Source: Actinomycetes bacterium (lineage in GTDB: Bacteria; Actinomycetota; Acidimicrobiia; Acidimicrobiales; Palsa-688). From it: a stretch of 62,086 nucleotides of DNA. Of the stretch, positions 17,077 to 24,961 are shown piece by piece. The translations under genes were made by a program, and so were the position numbers. The notes under the pieces are model-generated. The model saw only the letters and a program-made list of their open reading frames with translations, searched no databases and had not been told where the DNA came from. The stretch is taken from positions 1 to 62,086 of the forward strand of contig JAJYMB010000112.1 of the NCBI GenBank assembly GCA_021787365.1, in the 5' to 3' direction. Every line of letters starts with the position of its first letter. Position 1 is the stretch's first letter.

Positions 17077-18003
17077 ATGGTCGCGGACCGGGAACATCCT
17101 TACGACGTGGCTGGCGGGCTGGCGAGGCTCGAGGCAACTTGCAGCGGGCGCCTCGGTGTTGCCGCCCGCCGGCTCGGTGCGCCCGATGGCGAGGAGGTCC
17201 GCTGGCGAGACCGGGACCGCTTCCGTACGGCCAGCACGGTGAAGGTCGCCATCTTCGCCGCGGTGATGGCCGAGGCGCGTGCCGGCCAGGTCGACCTCGA
17301 CCGGCGCGTCCCGTTGGAGGCGGCCGACCAGGTGGGCGGTTCGGGGGTGCTGAGCGTGCTCCGTCCCGGCCTCAGCCCGACAGTGGCGGACCTGTGCACC
17401 CTCATGATCGTGGTCTCGGACAACACCGCCACCAACATGCTGATCGACCTCCTGGGCGGCGTCGAGGCGGTCAACACCGCCGTCCAGGCGCTCGGCTTCA
17501 ATGAAATAACCCTGCACCGCAAGCTCCCCTACCCCCCGCCGCCTCTCGTCGCCGGGCCGCAGCCGCCTATGCGGGAGGCCCCCGGCAGCTTCGCCACGGC
17601 CACGCCGGCCGCGCTGCTCCGGCTCGTGACGGGCCTGCGCGCCGGTACGGTCGTGGACCGGGAGGCATCGAAGTCGATCTTCGACACCCTCGCCCACCAG
17701 CAGTACCACAGTGGGGTGCCCAGGGCCTTCCTCGACTTGACCGAACCGGGCCGCAGCCTCGAGGAGTGGCCGGCGGTCGCCAGCAAGACGGGTTCGGTCC
17801 CGGGCTGCCGGGCCGAGGTGGGTGTGGTGGAGATGCCGGACGGGAGCGAGTTCGCTTACGCGGTGATGGCCGACGACCTGGCCGACAACACCATGAGCGC
17901 CCTGTCCGAGGGCGACGAGTTGTTGGGCCGCACAGGCGCCATGCTGCTGCGGCGGTGGTGGCCGGGGCCGGGGCCAGCACCGCTCCGCCCGGGTTGGCCT
18001 TGA
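17077..18003 (+). CDS. Class A beta-lactamase-fold serine hydrolase without signal peptide
   Basis: The three active-site motifs of serine beta-lactamases are present: S53-TVK (STVK), SDN at 114-116 and KTG near residue 237 (SKTGS). The 308-residue protein has no signal peptide or TM segment, so it should stay in the cytoplasm. A drug-resistance role is therefore unlikely. The downstream gene is an NlpC/P60 peptidase joined by a 4-nt TTGA overlap, and the divergent neighbour is a dipeptide epimerase. A peptidase or amidase acting on imported peptidoglycan peptides is the better inference. The start ATG is only 18 bp from the earliest possible start of the epimerase, so the two genes share a very compact divergent promoter region. 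Confidence 0.82.
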   Translation: MVADREHPYDVAGGLARLEATCSGRLGVAARRLGAPDGEEVRWRDRDRFRTASTVKVAIFAAVMAEARAGQVDLDRRVPLEAADQVGGSGVLSVLRPGLSPTVADLCTLMIVVSDNTATNMLIDLLGGVEAVNTAVQALGFNEITLHRKLPYPPPPLVAGPQPPMREAPGSFATATPAALLRLVTGLRAGTVVDREASKSIFDTLAHQQYHSGVPRAFLDLTEPGRSLEEWPAVASKTGSVPGCRAEVGVVEMPDGSEFAYAVMADDLADNTMSALSEGDELLGRTGAMLLRRWWPGPGPAPLRPGWP

Positions 18004-18914
18004 CCGGAGGGTCGAGCCCGAGTGCCGCCGTCGTGGCCGTCCCGGTGGCCAACGTCTGGTCCGAGCCGGGCGCCGCGCGCCGGGTGGACCGGCCGGTGCT
18101 CCTGGCCTGGCCCGACGTCCCGGCCTGGCTCGGGGCGATGAGCCAAGACGACCGGCTCGGCCTTCATGGGCGGCTCGAGACCCAGGCGCTGCTCGGCGAG
18201 GCAGTGGCGGTCCTGAGCGAGCGCGCCGGCTGGGCCGAAGTCGAACTGCCCTCCCAGCCGAGCCGCAAAGGAAAGCTCGGCTACCCGGGCTGGGTGCGCT
18301 GCGAGCACCTGGCTGAAGCACCGGCGACGGCGCCGGCCGCTGCCAGCGCCACCGTCTCTGCCCTCTTGGTCTCTGCCCTCTTGGTGCACGGGCAGACCGA
18401 AGCCGGGGGGCCGGTGGCCTTGAGCTACGGCACGGTGCTGCCCATCGAGGGGCGGCGGGGCCAGTACCTCCTCCTCCGCCTGCCCGGCGGGGACCTCGTG
18501 GAGGTGGCCGCAGCCGCCCTCGCCCCCGTCCCTCCCGCGGGCGCGGCCGTACTGGCGTCGGCCCGCACTTTCTCCGGACGTGCCTACCTCTGGGGCGGGT
18601 GCAGCGGCTACGGCGTGGACTGCTCGGGCCTCGCCCACTTGGCCCACCGCTGCGCCGGCCTCGTCATACCTCGCGACGCTGACGACCAAGCCGGCGCCGG
18701 CGAGCCCGTGCCCACCCCCGCCGCCGCCGCAGGCGACCTGGTCTTCTTCGCCCGCCCTGAGGAGGAACCGCACCACGTGGCCCTGTGGGCGGGCCAGGGG
18801 CGCATGCTGCACAGCCCGGGCACGGGCCGCGTCGTGGAGGAGGCGAGCCAGGCCACGGAGCCTTACCGGTCCGAACTGCAGCCCCTCGCCCGCCGCTACG
18901 CCGGCCCGGGTTGA
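18000..18914 (+). CDS. SH3b-NlpC/P60 peptidase, YkfC-like
   Basis: The C-terminal third is an NlpC/P60 domain. The nucleophile is in YGVDCSGLAHLAHR (Cys about 208), the catalytic His is in HHVALW (about 258), and a further polar residue follows in MLHSPG. Two SH3b-like segments precede it (PVANVWSEP and the LPIEGRRGQYLLLRLPGG region), the layout of Bacillus YkfC, a gamma-D-glutamyl-L-diamino-acid endopeptidase specific for free N-terminal L-Ala. There is no signal peptide. The start is the TTG at 18000, overlapping the upstream stop as TTGA. The open frame back to 17766 is a shadow. With 304 residues it is close to YkfC in length. Cleavage of imported murein tripeptides is inferred from context. 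Confidence 0.82.
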   Translation: MTGGSSPSAAVVAVPVANVWSEPGAARRVDRPVLLAWPDVPAWLGAMSQDDRLGLHGRLETQALLGEAVAVLSERAGWAEVELPSQPSRKGKLGYPGWVRCEHLAEAPATAPAAASATVSALLVSALLVHGQTEAGGPVALSYGTVLPIEGRRGQYLLLRLPGGDLVEVAAAALAPVPPAGAAVLASARTFSGRAYLWGGCSGYGVDCSGLAHLAHRCAGLVIPRDADDQAGAGEPVPTPAAAAGDLVFFARPEEEPHHVALWAGQGRMLHSPGTGRVVEEASQATEPYRSELQPLARRYAGPG

Positions 18915-18952
18915 GACGGGCCCGGCTCCTGCCGGCCGGCCTGTGCCCCCGG

Positions 18953-20464
18953 TCAGGGCCGCCGGGAAGAGCCCGGTGGCTCTACGCCGAGGTCGGAGAG
19001 CGCGGCCCGGGCAGCCCAGTACCCGCACATCCCGTGGACGCCGGCGCCGGGCGGGGTGGACGACGAGCACAGGTAAACCCCCGGCAGGGCCGTCCGGTAG
19101 GGCGACCAACGAGCTGTGGGGCGGAGGAACATCTGGCGGAGGGTGGCCGCTCCCCCGCTTATGTCGCCGCCCACGTAGTTGGGGTTCCCGGCGGCGAGGG
19201 CGGCGGCGGTGCGGACGGCCCGGCCGATGACGAGGTCGCGGAACCCGGGGGCGAAACGCTCTACCTGCGCTTCGATCCTGTCGGCCATGTCCACGGTCGA
19301 GCCGGCGGGCACATGGCAATAGGCCCAGAGCGTGCTGTGCCCCGCCGGGGCGCGCGAGCCGTCCACCACACCTGGCTGCGCCACCAGGCAAAACGGCCGG
19401 CCCGGATGGCGCCCGGCCGCGACTTCGGCCTCCGACGCCGCGACCTCCTCGAAGGTGCCGCCGACGTGGACGGTGGCCGCCTCTCGGCAGGCTCCTGCCT
19501 CCCAGGGGACCGGCCCGGCGAGCGCCCAGTCCACCTTGCACACCCCCGGGCCGTAACCGAAGCGCCGGAGCGCCCTCGTGTAGGCCGGGCTCGCTCGCCC
19601 CTCAGCCCAGGCCGCCAGTTGGTGGGGCGAGACATCGAGGAGGACGGCCCTCGCCCGTGGGAGCTCGTCGAGGCTCCCGACTGTGCGGCGCGTGCGGACT
19701 TCGCCGCCGAGCGCCCGCAGCTCTTCCACCAGGGCACCGGCGAGCCGGCCACTGCCGCCCTCGGCCACCGGCCAACCGAGGGCGTGGCCGAGCGCCACGA
19801 AGAGCAGCCCGAAGGCGCCGGTGAGGGGGCTGGTGAGAGGGAGCACCGAGTGGGCGGCGGCACCGGCGAGGAGGCCTCTCGCCTCCTCGGTGCGGAAGCA
19901 CCGGGCCAGCCCGCTCGCCGGCAAGAGCCCCGGCAAGGCGAGGCGCGCCAGCGCCAGCGGGTGGCCCGGGAAAGTTCGGAGCGGTGCGAGGAGCGTCGGG
20001 AGGACCTGTCCCAGGTCCCGGGCGAGCGAGCCGAACAAGCTGCGATAGGCGCCGGCGTCTCGCCCGAGGCTCTCGGCGGTCGCCCGGGTGGCTGCGGCCG
20101 CCCCGCGCTCGGTGGTCTCTGGGGAAAAAACAGGGGAAAAGACTGCGGCGGCTCGGCCACCGTCCAGAGGGTGGGCGAAGGCGACCGGCGAGCTTCGGAA
20201 CTCGACGCCTCTGGCCCTCAGGTCCAGGCGGGCGAAAAAGGGCGAGGCGGCAGCGAGCGGGTGCACCGCCGCGCAGACGTCGTGGTGGAAACCCGGGAGG
20301 GTGAGATCCTCGGTGCGGCAGCCCCCGCCGGCGCTTTGGGCACCCTCGTACACCTCGACCGCTAGCCCGGCACGCGCCAAGGTTATGGCGGCGGCCAGCC
20401 CGTTGGGCCCCGAGCCAACCACTACCGCGTCGAGGGGCCGGTTGGACGCGGCTCCGGGCGCCAT
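18953..20464 (-). CDS. FAD-dependent phytoene-dehydrogenase-like oxidoreductase
   Basis: The N-terminus is a Rossmann FAD site (DAVVVGSGPNGLAAAITLARAG) with the following acidic residue (VEVYEGAQSAGGGCRTE). The C-terminus has the second FAD motif (GVYLCSSSTPPGAGVHGMCG) typical of the CrtI/amine-oxidase-like NAD(P)/FAD family. It is about 503 residues from the ATG at 20464; a TTG at 20494 would add ten. No carotenoid genes are nearby, so the substrate is unknown. It converges with the NlpC/P60 gene across a 38-bp gap. Confidence 0.85.
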   Translation of the reverse strand: MAPGAASNRPLDAVVVGSGPNGLAAAITLARAGLAVEVYEGAQSAGGGCRTEDLTLPGFHHDVCAAVHPLAAASPFFARLDLRARGVEFRSSPVAFAHPLDGGRAAAVFSPVFSPETTERGAAAATRATAESLGRDAGAYRSLFGSLARDLGQVLPTLLAPLRTFPGHPLALARLALPGLLPASGLARCFRTEEARGLLAGAAAHSVLPLTSPLTGAFGLLFVALGHALGWPVAEGGSGRLAGALVEELRALGGEVRTRRTVGSLDELPRARAVLLDVSPHQLAAWAEGRASPAYTRALRRFGYGPGVCKVDWALAGPVPWEAGACREAATVHVGGTFEEVAASEAEVAAGRHPGRPFCLVAQPGVVDGSRAPAGHSTLWAYCHVPAGSTVDMADRIEAQVERFAPGFRDLVIGRAVRTAAALAAGNPNYVGGDISGGAATLRQMFLRPTARWSPYRTALPGVYLCSSSTPPGAGVHGMCGYWAARAALSDLGVEPPGSSRRP

Positions 20465-20542
20465 CCCGGGGAGCGTAACGCCCGCCGGCACCAAGCTCGG
20501 CAGCGCCGCTTCAGCCCGCCCCGCCGGCTCAGGCCCGCCGGC

Positions 20543-21511
20543 TCACGGCACGACGATCACTTTGCCCACGGCGCCGGCCTCGACCGCGTCCTGCGCGCTG
20601 GCCACCTCGTCCAGCCCGAAGCGGTGCACGGGCAGCTCGGTCAGGTCGCCGGCGTGAAGCGCCGCGCTGACGTCCGCCACGGCTTCGTCCAGGGCCGCCC
20701 GCGGCACCCCGTAGAGCAGCACGAAGCGCAGGGTCACGTTGGCAGTCATGCAGGCACGCACGGGCAGGACGGGGTTTTCGGCTTCGGCTGCGTAGGTCAC
20801 GACCACGGTGGCGGGCCCGGACACAGCGAGGTCGAGCGCCAGGTTGGCCCCGAGGGCCACCTCGATGACGCGGTCGACGGTGGGGCCGAACGCCTTCAGC
20901 CGCTCGACCACATCTTCTTCCCGGTAGTAGAGGACGAGGTCGGCACCCGCCTTGGCGGCCAGCGCCGCCTTTTCGGGGCTGCTCACGGTGGTCACTACGC
21001 GCGCACCGGCGCGCTTCGCGAGCTCGATGGCGTAGTGGCCGACCGCGCCGGCACCGCCGGCGACGAGCACGGTTTTGCCCGCCACGGGGCCGTCGGCGAA
21101 CAGGCAGCGGTGCGCGGTCAGCGCCGGCACGCCGAGCGAAGCGCCGAGCTCGAAGGAACATCCGTCGGGCAGGGCCACAGCCTGGGGGGACGGCACGACG
21201 GTCCATTCGGCCGCGGTCCCCCAGGGCCGGCCGGACGCGGCGTACCACACCCAAACCCGCTCGCCCACCCGGGCCTGGTCCACACCCGGGCCCACGGCCT
21301 CCACCACGCCCGCGCCGTCGTGGTGGGGGATCTGGAACCCGTCGATGGGCCGCGGCGTCGCCCCTGAACGGGCCTTCCAATCGGTCGGGTTGACCCCAGA
21401 GGCACGCACCCGTACCAGCACCTCGCCCGGCCCCGGCTCGGGCCGCTTTATTTCCTCGACCCGCAGGACCTCCCGCGCCGGCCCAGTGGCCCTGTAAAGA
21501 GCAGCTCTCAT
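20543..21511 (-). CDS. Zinc-independent quinone oxidoreductase (MDR/QOR type)
   Basis: This is a medium-chain dehydrogenase/reductase with an N-terminal GroES-like fold (GEVLVRVRASGVNPTDWKAR) and a Rossmann NADPH site (VLVAGGAGAVGHYAIELAK). The structural-zinc cysteines are absent, as in quinone oxidoreductases. The start is the ATG at 21511, with GGAGA seven bases upstream. An upstream in-frame start at 21529 lacks this. Reduction of quinones or alpha,beta-unsaturated carbonyls with NADPH is the expected activity. The terminator of the next gene upstream lies just before its start. Confidence 0.85.
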   Translation of the reverse strand: MRAALYRATGPAREVLRVEEIKRPEPGPGEVLVRVRASGVNPTDWKARSGATPRPIDGFQIPHHDGAGVVEAVGPGVDQARVGERVWVWYAASGRPWGTAAEWTVVPSPQAVALPDGCSFELGASLGVPALTAHRCLFADGPVAGKTVLVAGGAGAVGHYAIELAKRAGARVVTTVSSPEKAALAAKAGADLVLYYREEDVVERLKAFGPTVDRVIEVALGANLALDLAVSGPATVVVTYAAEAENPVLPVRACMTANVTLRFVLLYGVPRAALDEAVADVSAALHAGDLTELPVHRFGLDEVASAQDAVEAGAVGKVIVVP

Positions 21512-21530
21512 GGCAATTTCTCCGACCATA

Positions 21531-21567
21531 ACAAAAAGAGCCGGGGAGGATAACCTCCCCGGCTCCT
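21531..21567 (-). terminator. Intrinsic terminator after the 21602-22060 gene
   Basis: An 11-bp perfect stem (21539-21549 with 21554-21564, AGCCGGGGAGG) closes on an ATAA loop. Read on the minus strand, it is followed by CTTTTTGTT. It ends transcription of the small membrane-protein gene before the quinone oxidoreductase gene. Confidence 0.85.
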
Positions 21568-21601
21568 CGCTCGTGTTCGCGTGAGGTTCACGCGGTGGTG
21601 G

Positions 21602-22060
21602 TCAAGCGATCCGGGAACCCACAGCCGCCTGGCCGGGGGCCGCCTGGCTCGACGCCGCCTGCGTGGTGCGGAACGTCCTCGTCGTCCGCACAAACGGCTT
21701 GAGCTCGGCCAAACCGCGCTCGGAACGCCACGTGCCGACCTCGTGCAGAGTAAGGCCGCTCACGGACATGGCGACCCAGCCGAGGGCCAAGGCGAAAACT
21801 AGCCACTGCAGGGTGATCCCCGCGTACACAAGGCTAATTACGACCATCGCGGCGCTGATGGCGACCATGCCGGCGTCTATCACCCTCTGTTCCCAGCCAC
21901 GGGACCGGTCGAGCTGTACGCCAAACGTGACCGCAGCAACGCCGATCGCGAAAGCGAACGCCAACCAAGCGGCCGTGGTGAAGGGGAAGGTCAGGCTGGC
22001 CACCACGATGAAGCCACCGAACAGAGCTATCACGAGGTTCGTCAAGAACTTGGTGCTCAT
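21602..22060 (-). CDS. Small four-helix membrane protein, tandem paralogue A
   Basis: This 152-residue protein has four predicted TM helices, starting LVIALFGGFIVVASLTF and ending LQWLVFALALGWVAMSVSGL. The conserved LTLHEVGTW segment after the last helix is followed by a cytoplasmic tail ending QAAPGQAAVGSRIA. It is clearly paralogous to 22221-22667 along its whole length, including the identical last residues. AAGGAGGTGGCAA precedes the ATG. The topology recalls SPW-repeat-like small membrane proteins, but the SPW motif is missing, so function is unassigned. Confidence 0.75.
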   Translation of the reverse strand: MSTKFLTNLVIALFGGFIVVASLTFPFTTAAWLAFAFAIGVAAVTFGVQLDRSRGWEQRVIDAGMVAISAAMVVISLVYAGITLQWLVFALALGWVAMSVSGLTLHEVGTWRSERGLAELKPFVRTTRTFRTTQAASSQAAPGQAAVGSRIA

Positions 22061-22162
22061 TTGCCACCTCCTTTACGAACACCGCTTCATATACCCAGGA
22101 CGGACAGACGGCTAAACGTCTCGCGTTTGGGCGCGAAACGGGCCCAGCGAAAGGCGCGAACA

Positions 22163-22192
22163 AGGGCCGGGGGAATGGCCTCCCCCGGCCCT
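22163..22192 (-). terminator. Hairpin terminator after the 22221-22667 gene
   Basis: A 12-bp stem (AGGGCCGGGGGA at 22163-22174 with 22181-22192) has a 6-nt loop. Read on the minus strand, the stem is followed only by TTGTTCG, so the U-tract is weak. The position directly after the paralogue B stop supports a terminator function. Confidence 0.7.
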
Positions 22193-22220
22193 CGGCTCCG
22201 GGTAGGTCACACTGCGGTGG

Positions 22221-22667
22221 TCAAGCGATGCGAGAACCCACGGCCGCTTGGCCCGGAGCGGGCTGGGCGGTGTGGGAACGAAGCTCGAGCACCCGGCCGA
22301 AGGGCCGGAGCTCGGCCAAGCCGTGCTCGGCACGCCAGACCCCGACCTCGCGCAGGCTAAGGCCGCTGACACTGATCGCCAGCCAGCCGAGAGCCAAGGC
22401 GAAGACCAGCCACATCACTGTCGTGCCGGCGAAGGCAACGCTTACGCCGACCATCGTGCCGCTGACGGCAACCATGAACACGTCCATGATGCGCTGCTCG
22501 AGGCTGCGGGCGCGGTCAAGTTGCGCGACAAGCGTGATCGCCAGGACGGCGATCGCGACGCCGAACGCAACCCAGGCCGCGTCTGCGTGGGTGAAAGCCA
22601 GGCTTGCCACCACAATGAACCCACCGAACAGAGCTATCGCGAGGTTCGTGAAGAACCTGGTGGTCAT
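22221..22667 (-). CDS. Small four-helix membrane protein, tandem paralogue B
   Basis: The start is set at the ATG at 22667, directly after TAAGGAGGTTGGAG. The frame is open to 22715 without another ribosome-binding site. The 148 residues match paralogue A in helix positions (LAIALFGGFIVVASLAFT, then LVFALALGWLAISVSGLSL), in the post-helix LREVGVW segment, and in the shared ending PGQAAVGSRIA. Each paralogue has its own ribosome-binding site and its own hairpin, so they may be transcribed separately after a gene duplication. Function unknown. Confidence 0.75.
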   Translation of the reverse strand: MTTRFFTNLAIALFGGFIVVASLAFTHADAAWVAFGVAIAVLAITLVAQLDRARSLEQRIMDVFMVAVSGTMVGVSVAFAGTTVMWLVFALALGWLAISVSGLSLREVGVWRAEHGLAELRPFGRVLELRSHTAQPAPGQAAVGSRIA

Positions 22668-22762
22668 CTCCAACCTCCTTATGACCAGGCTTATTGCTGT
22701 TCGGATAGTGTCCACCCTGGTGTTTTACCCAGGTGCCACAGCCGGCTAACATTCGGGGGCCC

Positions 22763-23227
22763 TCAGGAGGCGGCGAGGGCTTTCAGGAGGTTGCTCGCGG
22801 TCGCCGCCGGCGCCACCTTGTACCAGACCTGCTCGAGGGCGCCGTCGGGGCCGACGAGGAAGGCCGAGCGCTCGATCCCCATGAACTTGCGCCCGTACAT
22901 GCTGCGCTCCACCCACACCCCGTACGCTTCGGCCACGGAGTGGTCCTCGTCGGAGAGCAGGGGGAAGCCGAGGGTGTACTTCTTGTCGAACGCAGCCTGT
23001 CTCTCCGGCGGGTCCGGGCTGATGCCCACGACTGCTGTGCCCCCGACGTCGCCCAGCACGTCACGGAGCCCACAGGCCTGCGTCGTGCACCCCGGCGTGT
23101 CGGCCTTGGGGTAGAAGTACACGAGCACCCGGCGCCCTCTGAAGCCGGCGAGCGAGACGGTCTGGCCGGATTGGTCGGGAAGGGAGAAGGCGGGCGCGCG
23201 CTCGCCCATTTGCAGCCTCTTCGCCAT
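22763..23227 (-). CDS. bcp: Thioredoxin-dependent peroxiredoxin (Bcp/PrxQ)
   Basis: This 154-residue AhpC/TSA-fold protein has the peroxidatic motif YPKADTPGCTTQAC. The first Cys is peroxidatic. The second, five residues later, is the resolving Cys of the atypical two-Cys PrxQ/Bcp class. Supporting segments are FSLPDQSGQTVSL and FPLLSDEDHSVAEAYGVW. It reduces hydrogen peroxide and organic peroxides in the cytoplasm using thioredoxin. It is divergent from the AarF-type kinase gene, with 51 bp between them. Confidence 0.92.
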   Translation of the reverse strand: MAKRLQMGERAPAFSLPDQSGQTVSLAGFRGRRVLVYFYPKADTPGCTTQACGLRDVLGDVGGTAVVGISPDPPERQAAFDKKYTLGFPLLSDEDHSVAEAYGVWVERSMYGRKFMGIERSAFLVGPDGALEQVWYKVAPAATASNLLKALAAS

Positions 23228-23278
23228 TGGCGCAGCTTACAGCCGGCTCTCCGCCACTAGCGTCGAGAGAAGACCGAC

Positions 23279-24907
23279 ATGGAAGCCGACCCCGAACCCC
23301 TGCCCCCTGCCGACCTCGAGATGGGGGCTTTCAGCGACGACCCCCCCTGGGACCTCGCCGGACAGGTGCTGCCTTGGAGGAAAGATGTCGCCGCTCTCCG
23401 CCGCCTAAGCGCCTCCGAAGTGCCCGAGCTACTCCGGCGCCGGGCTCTTCCACCAGGCCAGCGCGTGTTTTCCACCAGCATGCGGCTCGGCTGGGCCATC
23501 ACCGCTTGGCGCTTCACGGAAAAGCGCCGCGCCGACCGCCTCGACCGGCGCGAGATCTCGCGCGCAGGCCTGTCGCGGCGCCTGCGCAAGGCCTTCGAAC
23601 GCCTCGGCCCCACCTACATAAAGCTCGGCCAGATCCTCTCCTCGGGCGAAGGCGTCTTCCCCCCGGAACTGGTGGGAGAGTTCAAGCTGTGCCGTGACCA
23701 GGTTCCCCCCGAGTCCTTCGACGTGGTGCGCGAGGTGGTGGAAGCCGAACTGGGCCGGCCCCTCGAAGCCGTCTTCGCGCGCTTCGAGACCGTGCCCCTG
23801 GCGGCCGCCTCGATCGCGCAGGTCCACGCGGCCCGCCTCCGCACCGGTGAGGAAGTCGTGGCCAAGGTCCAACGGCCCCAGGTGGCCACCCTCGTGCGCC
23901 GCGATATCGCCGCCATGAGCTGGCTGGCCCCGCTCCTGATCGGGCGGATCCCGGTCGCCTCGCTCGCCAACCCGCCGGCGCTCGTCGAACTGTTCGCGGA
24001 GACGATCGTGGAGGAGATGGACTTCCGCCTCGAGGCCGACAACATGCTGGACATAGCGGCTGTCCTGGCCGAGACCGGCCACCGCTCGGTCGTTGTCCCC
24101 CGCCCCCACCCCGAACTGGTCACCAAGCGCCTGCTCGTGATGGAGCGCTTGAGGGGGTTCTCATGGGACGACGTCGAGGGGATGCGCAAGGCAGGGATCG
24201 ACACCTCGGCCGTGGTCCACGCCCTCCTGGTTTCGTTCCTGGAGGGTGCCACCCTGTTCGGGGTGTTCCACGGGGACCTGCACGGGGGCAACCTGTTCGT
24301 GTGCCCCGACGGCCGGGTGGCGTTGCTCGACTACGGGATAACGGGGAGGCTCGACGAGCTACGCCGGGTAGCGTTCCTGCGCCTCTTGATGGGCGGGACC
24401 ATGAACGACCAGCGCCTCCAGCTGGCGGCCCTCCGGGACCTCGGTGCCGTCCCGCCCGACACCGACATGGATGCCCTGTACTCGGACCTCGGCTTCGACA
24501 AGCCCGTGGTGGACCCGACCACCCTTTCGCCCGAGGCCCTCCTGGCCGAGGTGCGCGATCTCACCAAGCGCCTGCTCGAGTACGGCGCCAAGTTCCCGAA
24601 GATCCTCATGCTCTTCGTGAAGGACCTGCTCTTCCTGGACGGCTCCCTGGCCACCCTCGCCCCCGACATCGACCTGTTCGCGGAGGTAACCGAAGTAGCG
24701 AACTATTTCACCAGCCGCTACGGGGCCCAGATCGCCCGCGACGTCGGCCTCGACCCTAGCCTCCACCCCATCGACATGGCCGCGGTGCGGGCGGTCGTCG
24801 GGGTGACCGAGGAAGTGGACCACCTCACTTACCGAGACCTGAAGGCGCGCCGGGAACTGATCCGCCGGCGCATGGAGGACCACCGGCGCCGGGCCGAGCG
24901 TCGTTAG
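23279..24907 (+). CDS. ABC1/AarF/UbiB-family atypical kinase
   Basis: The family landmarks are all present: the KxGQ motif as YIKLGQILSSG, an Ala-rich nucleotide loop (PLAAASIAQVHAARL), the invariant VVAKVQRP lysine, and the catalytic/metal segments HGDLHGGNLFV and ALLDYG. At 542 residues it is normal in length, but it lacks the two C-terminal TM helices of UbiB. In other bacteria, members support quinone or isoprenoid lipid metabolism by ATPase or lipid-kinase activity. The substrate here is not known. Confidence 0.85.
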   Translation: MEADPEPLPPADLEMGAFSDDPPWDLAGQVLPWRKDVAALRRLSASEVPELLRRRALPPGQRVFSTSMRLGWAITAWRFTEKRRADRLDRREISRAGLSRRLRKAFERLGPTYIKLGQILSSGEGVFPPELVGEFKLCRDQVPPESFDVVREVVEAELGRPLEAVFARFETVPLAAASIAQVHAARLRTGEEVVAKVQRPQVATLVRRDIAAMSWLAPLLIGRIPVASLANPPALVELFAETIVEEMDFRLEADNMLDIAAVLAETGHRSVVVPRPHPELVTKRLLVMERLRGFSWDDVEGMRKAGIDTSAVVHALLVSFLEGATLFGVFHGDLHGGNLFVCPDGRVALLDYGITGRLDELRRVAFLRLLMGGTMNDQRLQLAALRDLGAVPPDTDMDALYSDLGFDKPVVDPTTLSPEALLAEVRDLTKRLLEYGAKFPKILMLFVKDLLFLDGSLATLAPDIDLFAEVTEVANYFTSRYGAQIARDVGLDPSLHPIDMAAVRAVVGVTEEVDHLTYRDLKARRELIRRRMEDHRRRAERR

Positions 24908-24961
24908 CCTTGGCCTTTACCGGTACCCTGGCGGCCGCCCACCCGAGCAAGGAACCCCGAG

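Noticed and set aside
17077..18003. Antibiotic-resistance beta-lactamase
   Set aside because: Motifs fit the fold, but there is no signal peptide and the operon context is peptidoglycan-peptide metabolism.
16903..18321. Long minus-strand open frame across the beta-lactamase-fold gene
   Set aside because: Arg/Pro/Gly-rich shadow of the plus-strand gene with STVK/SDN/KTG motifs.
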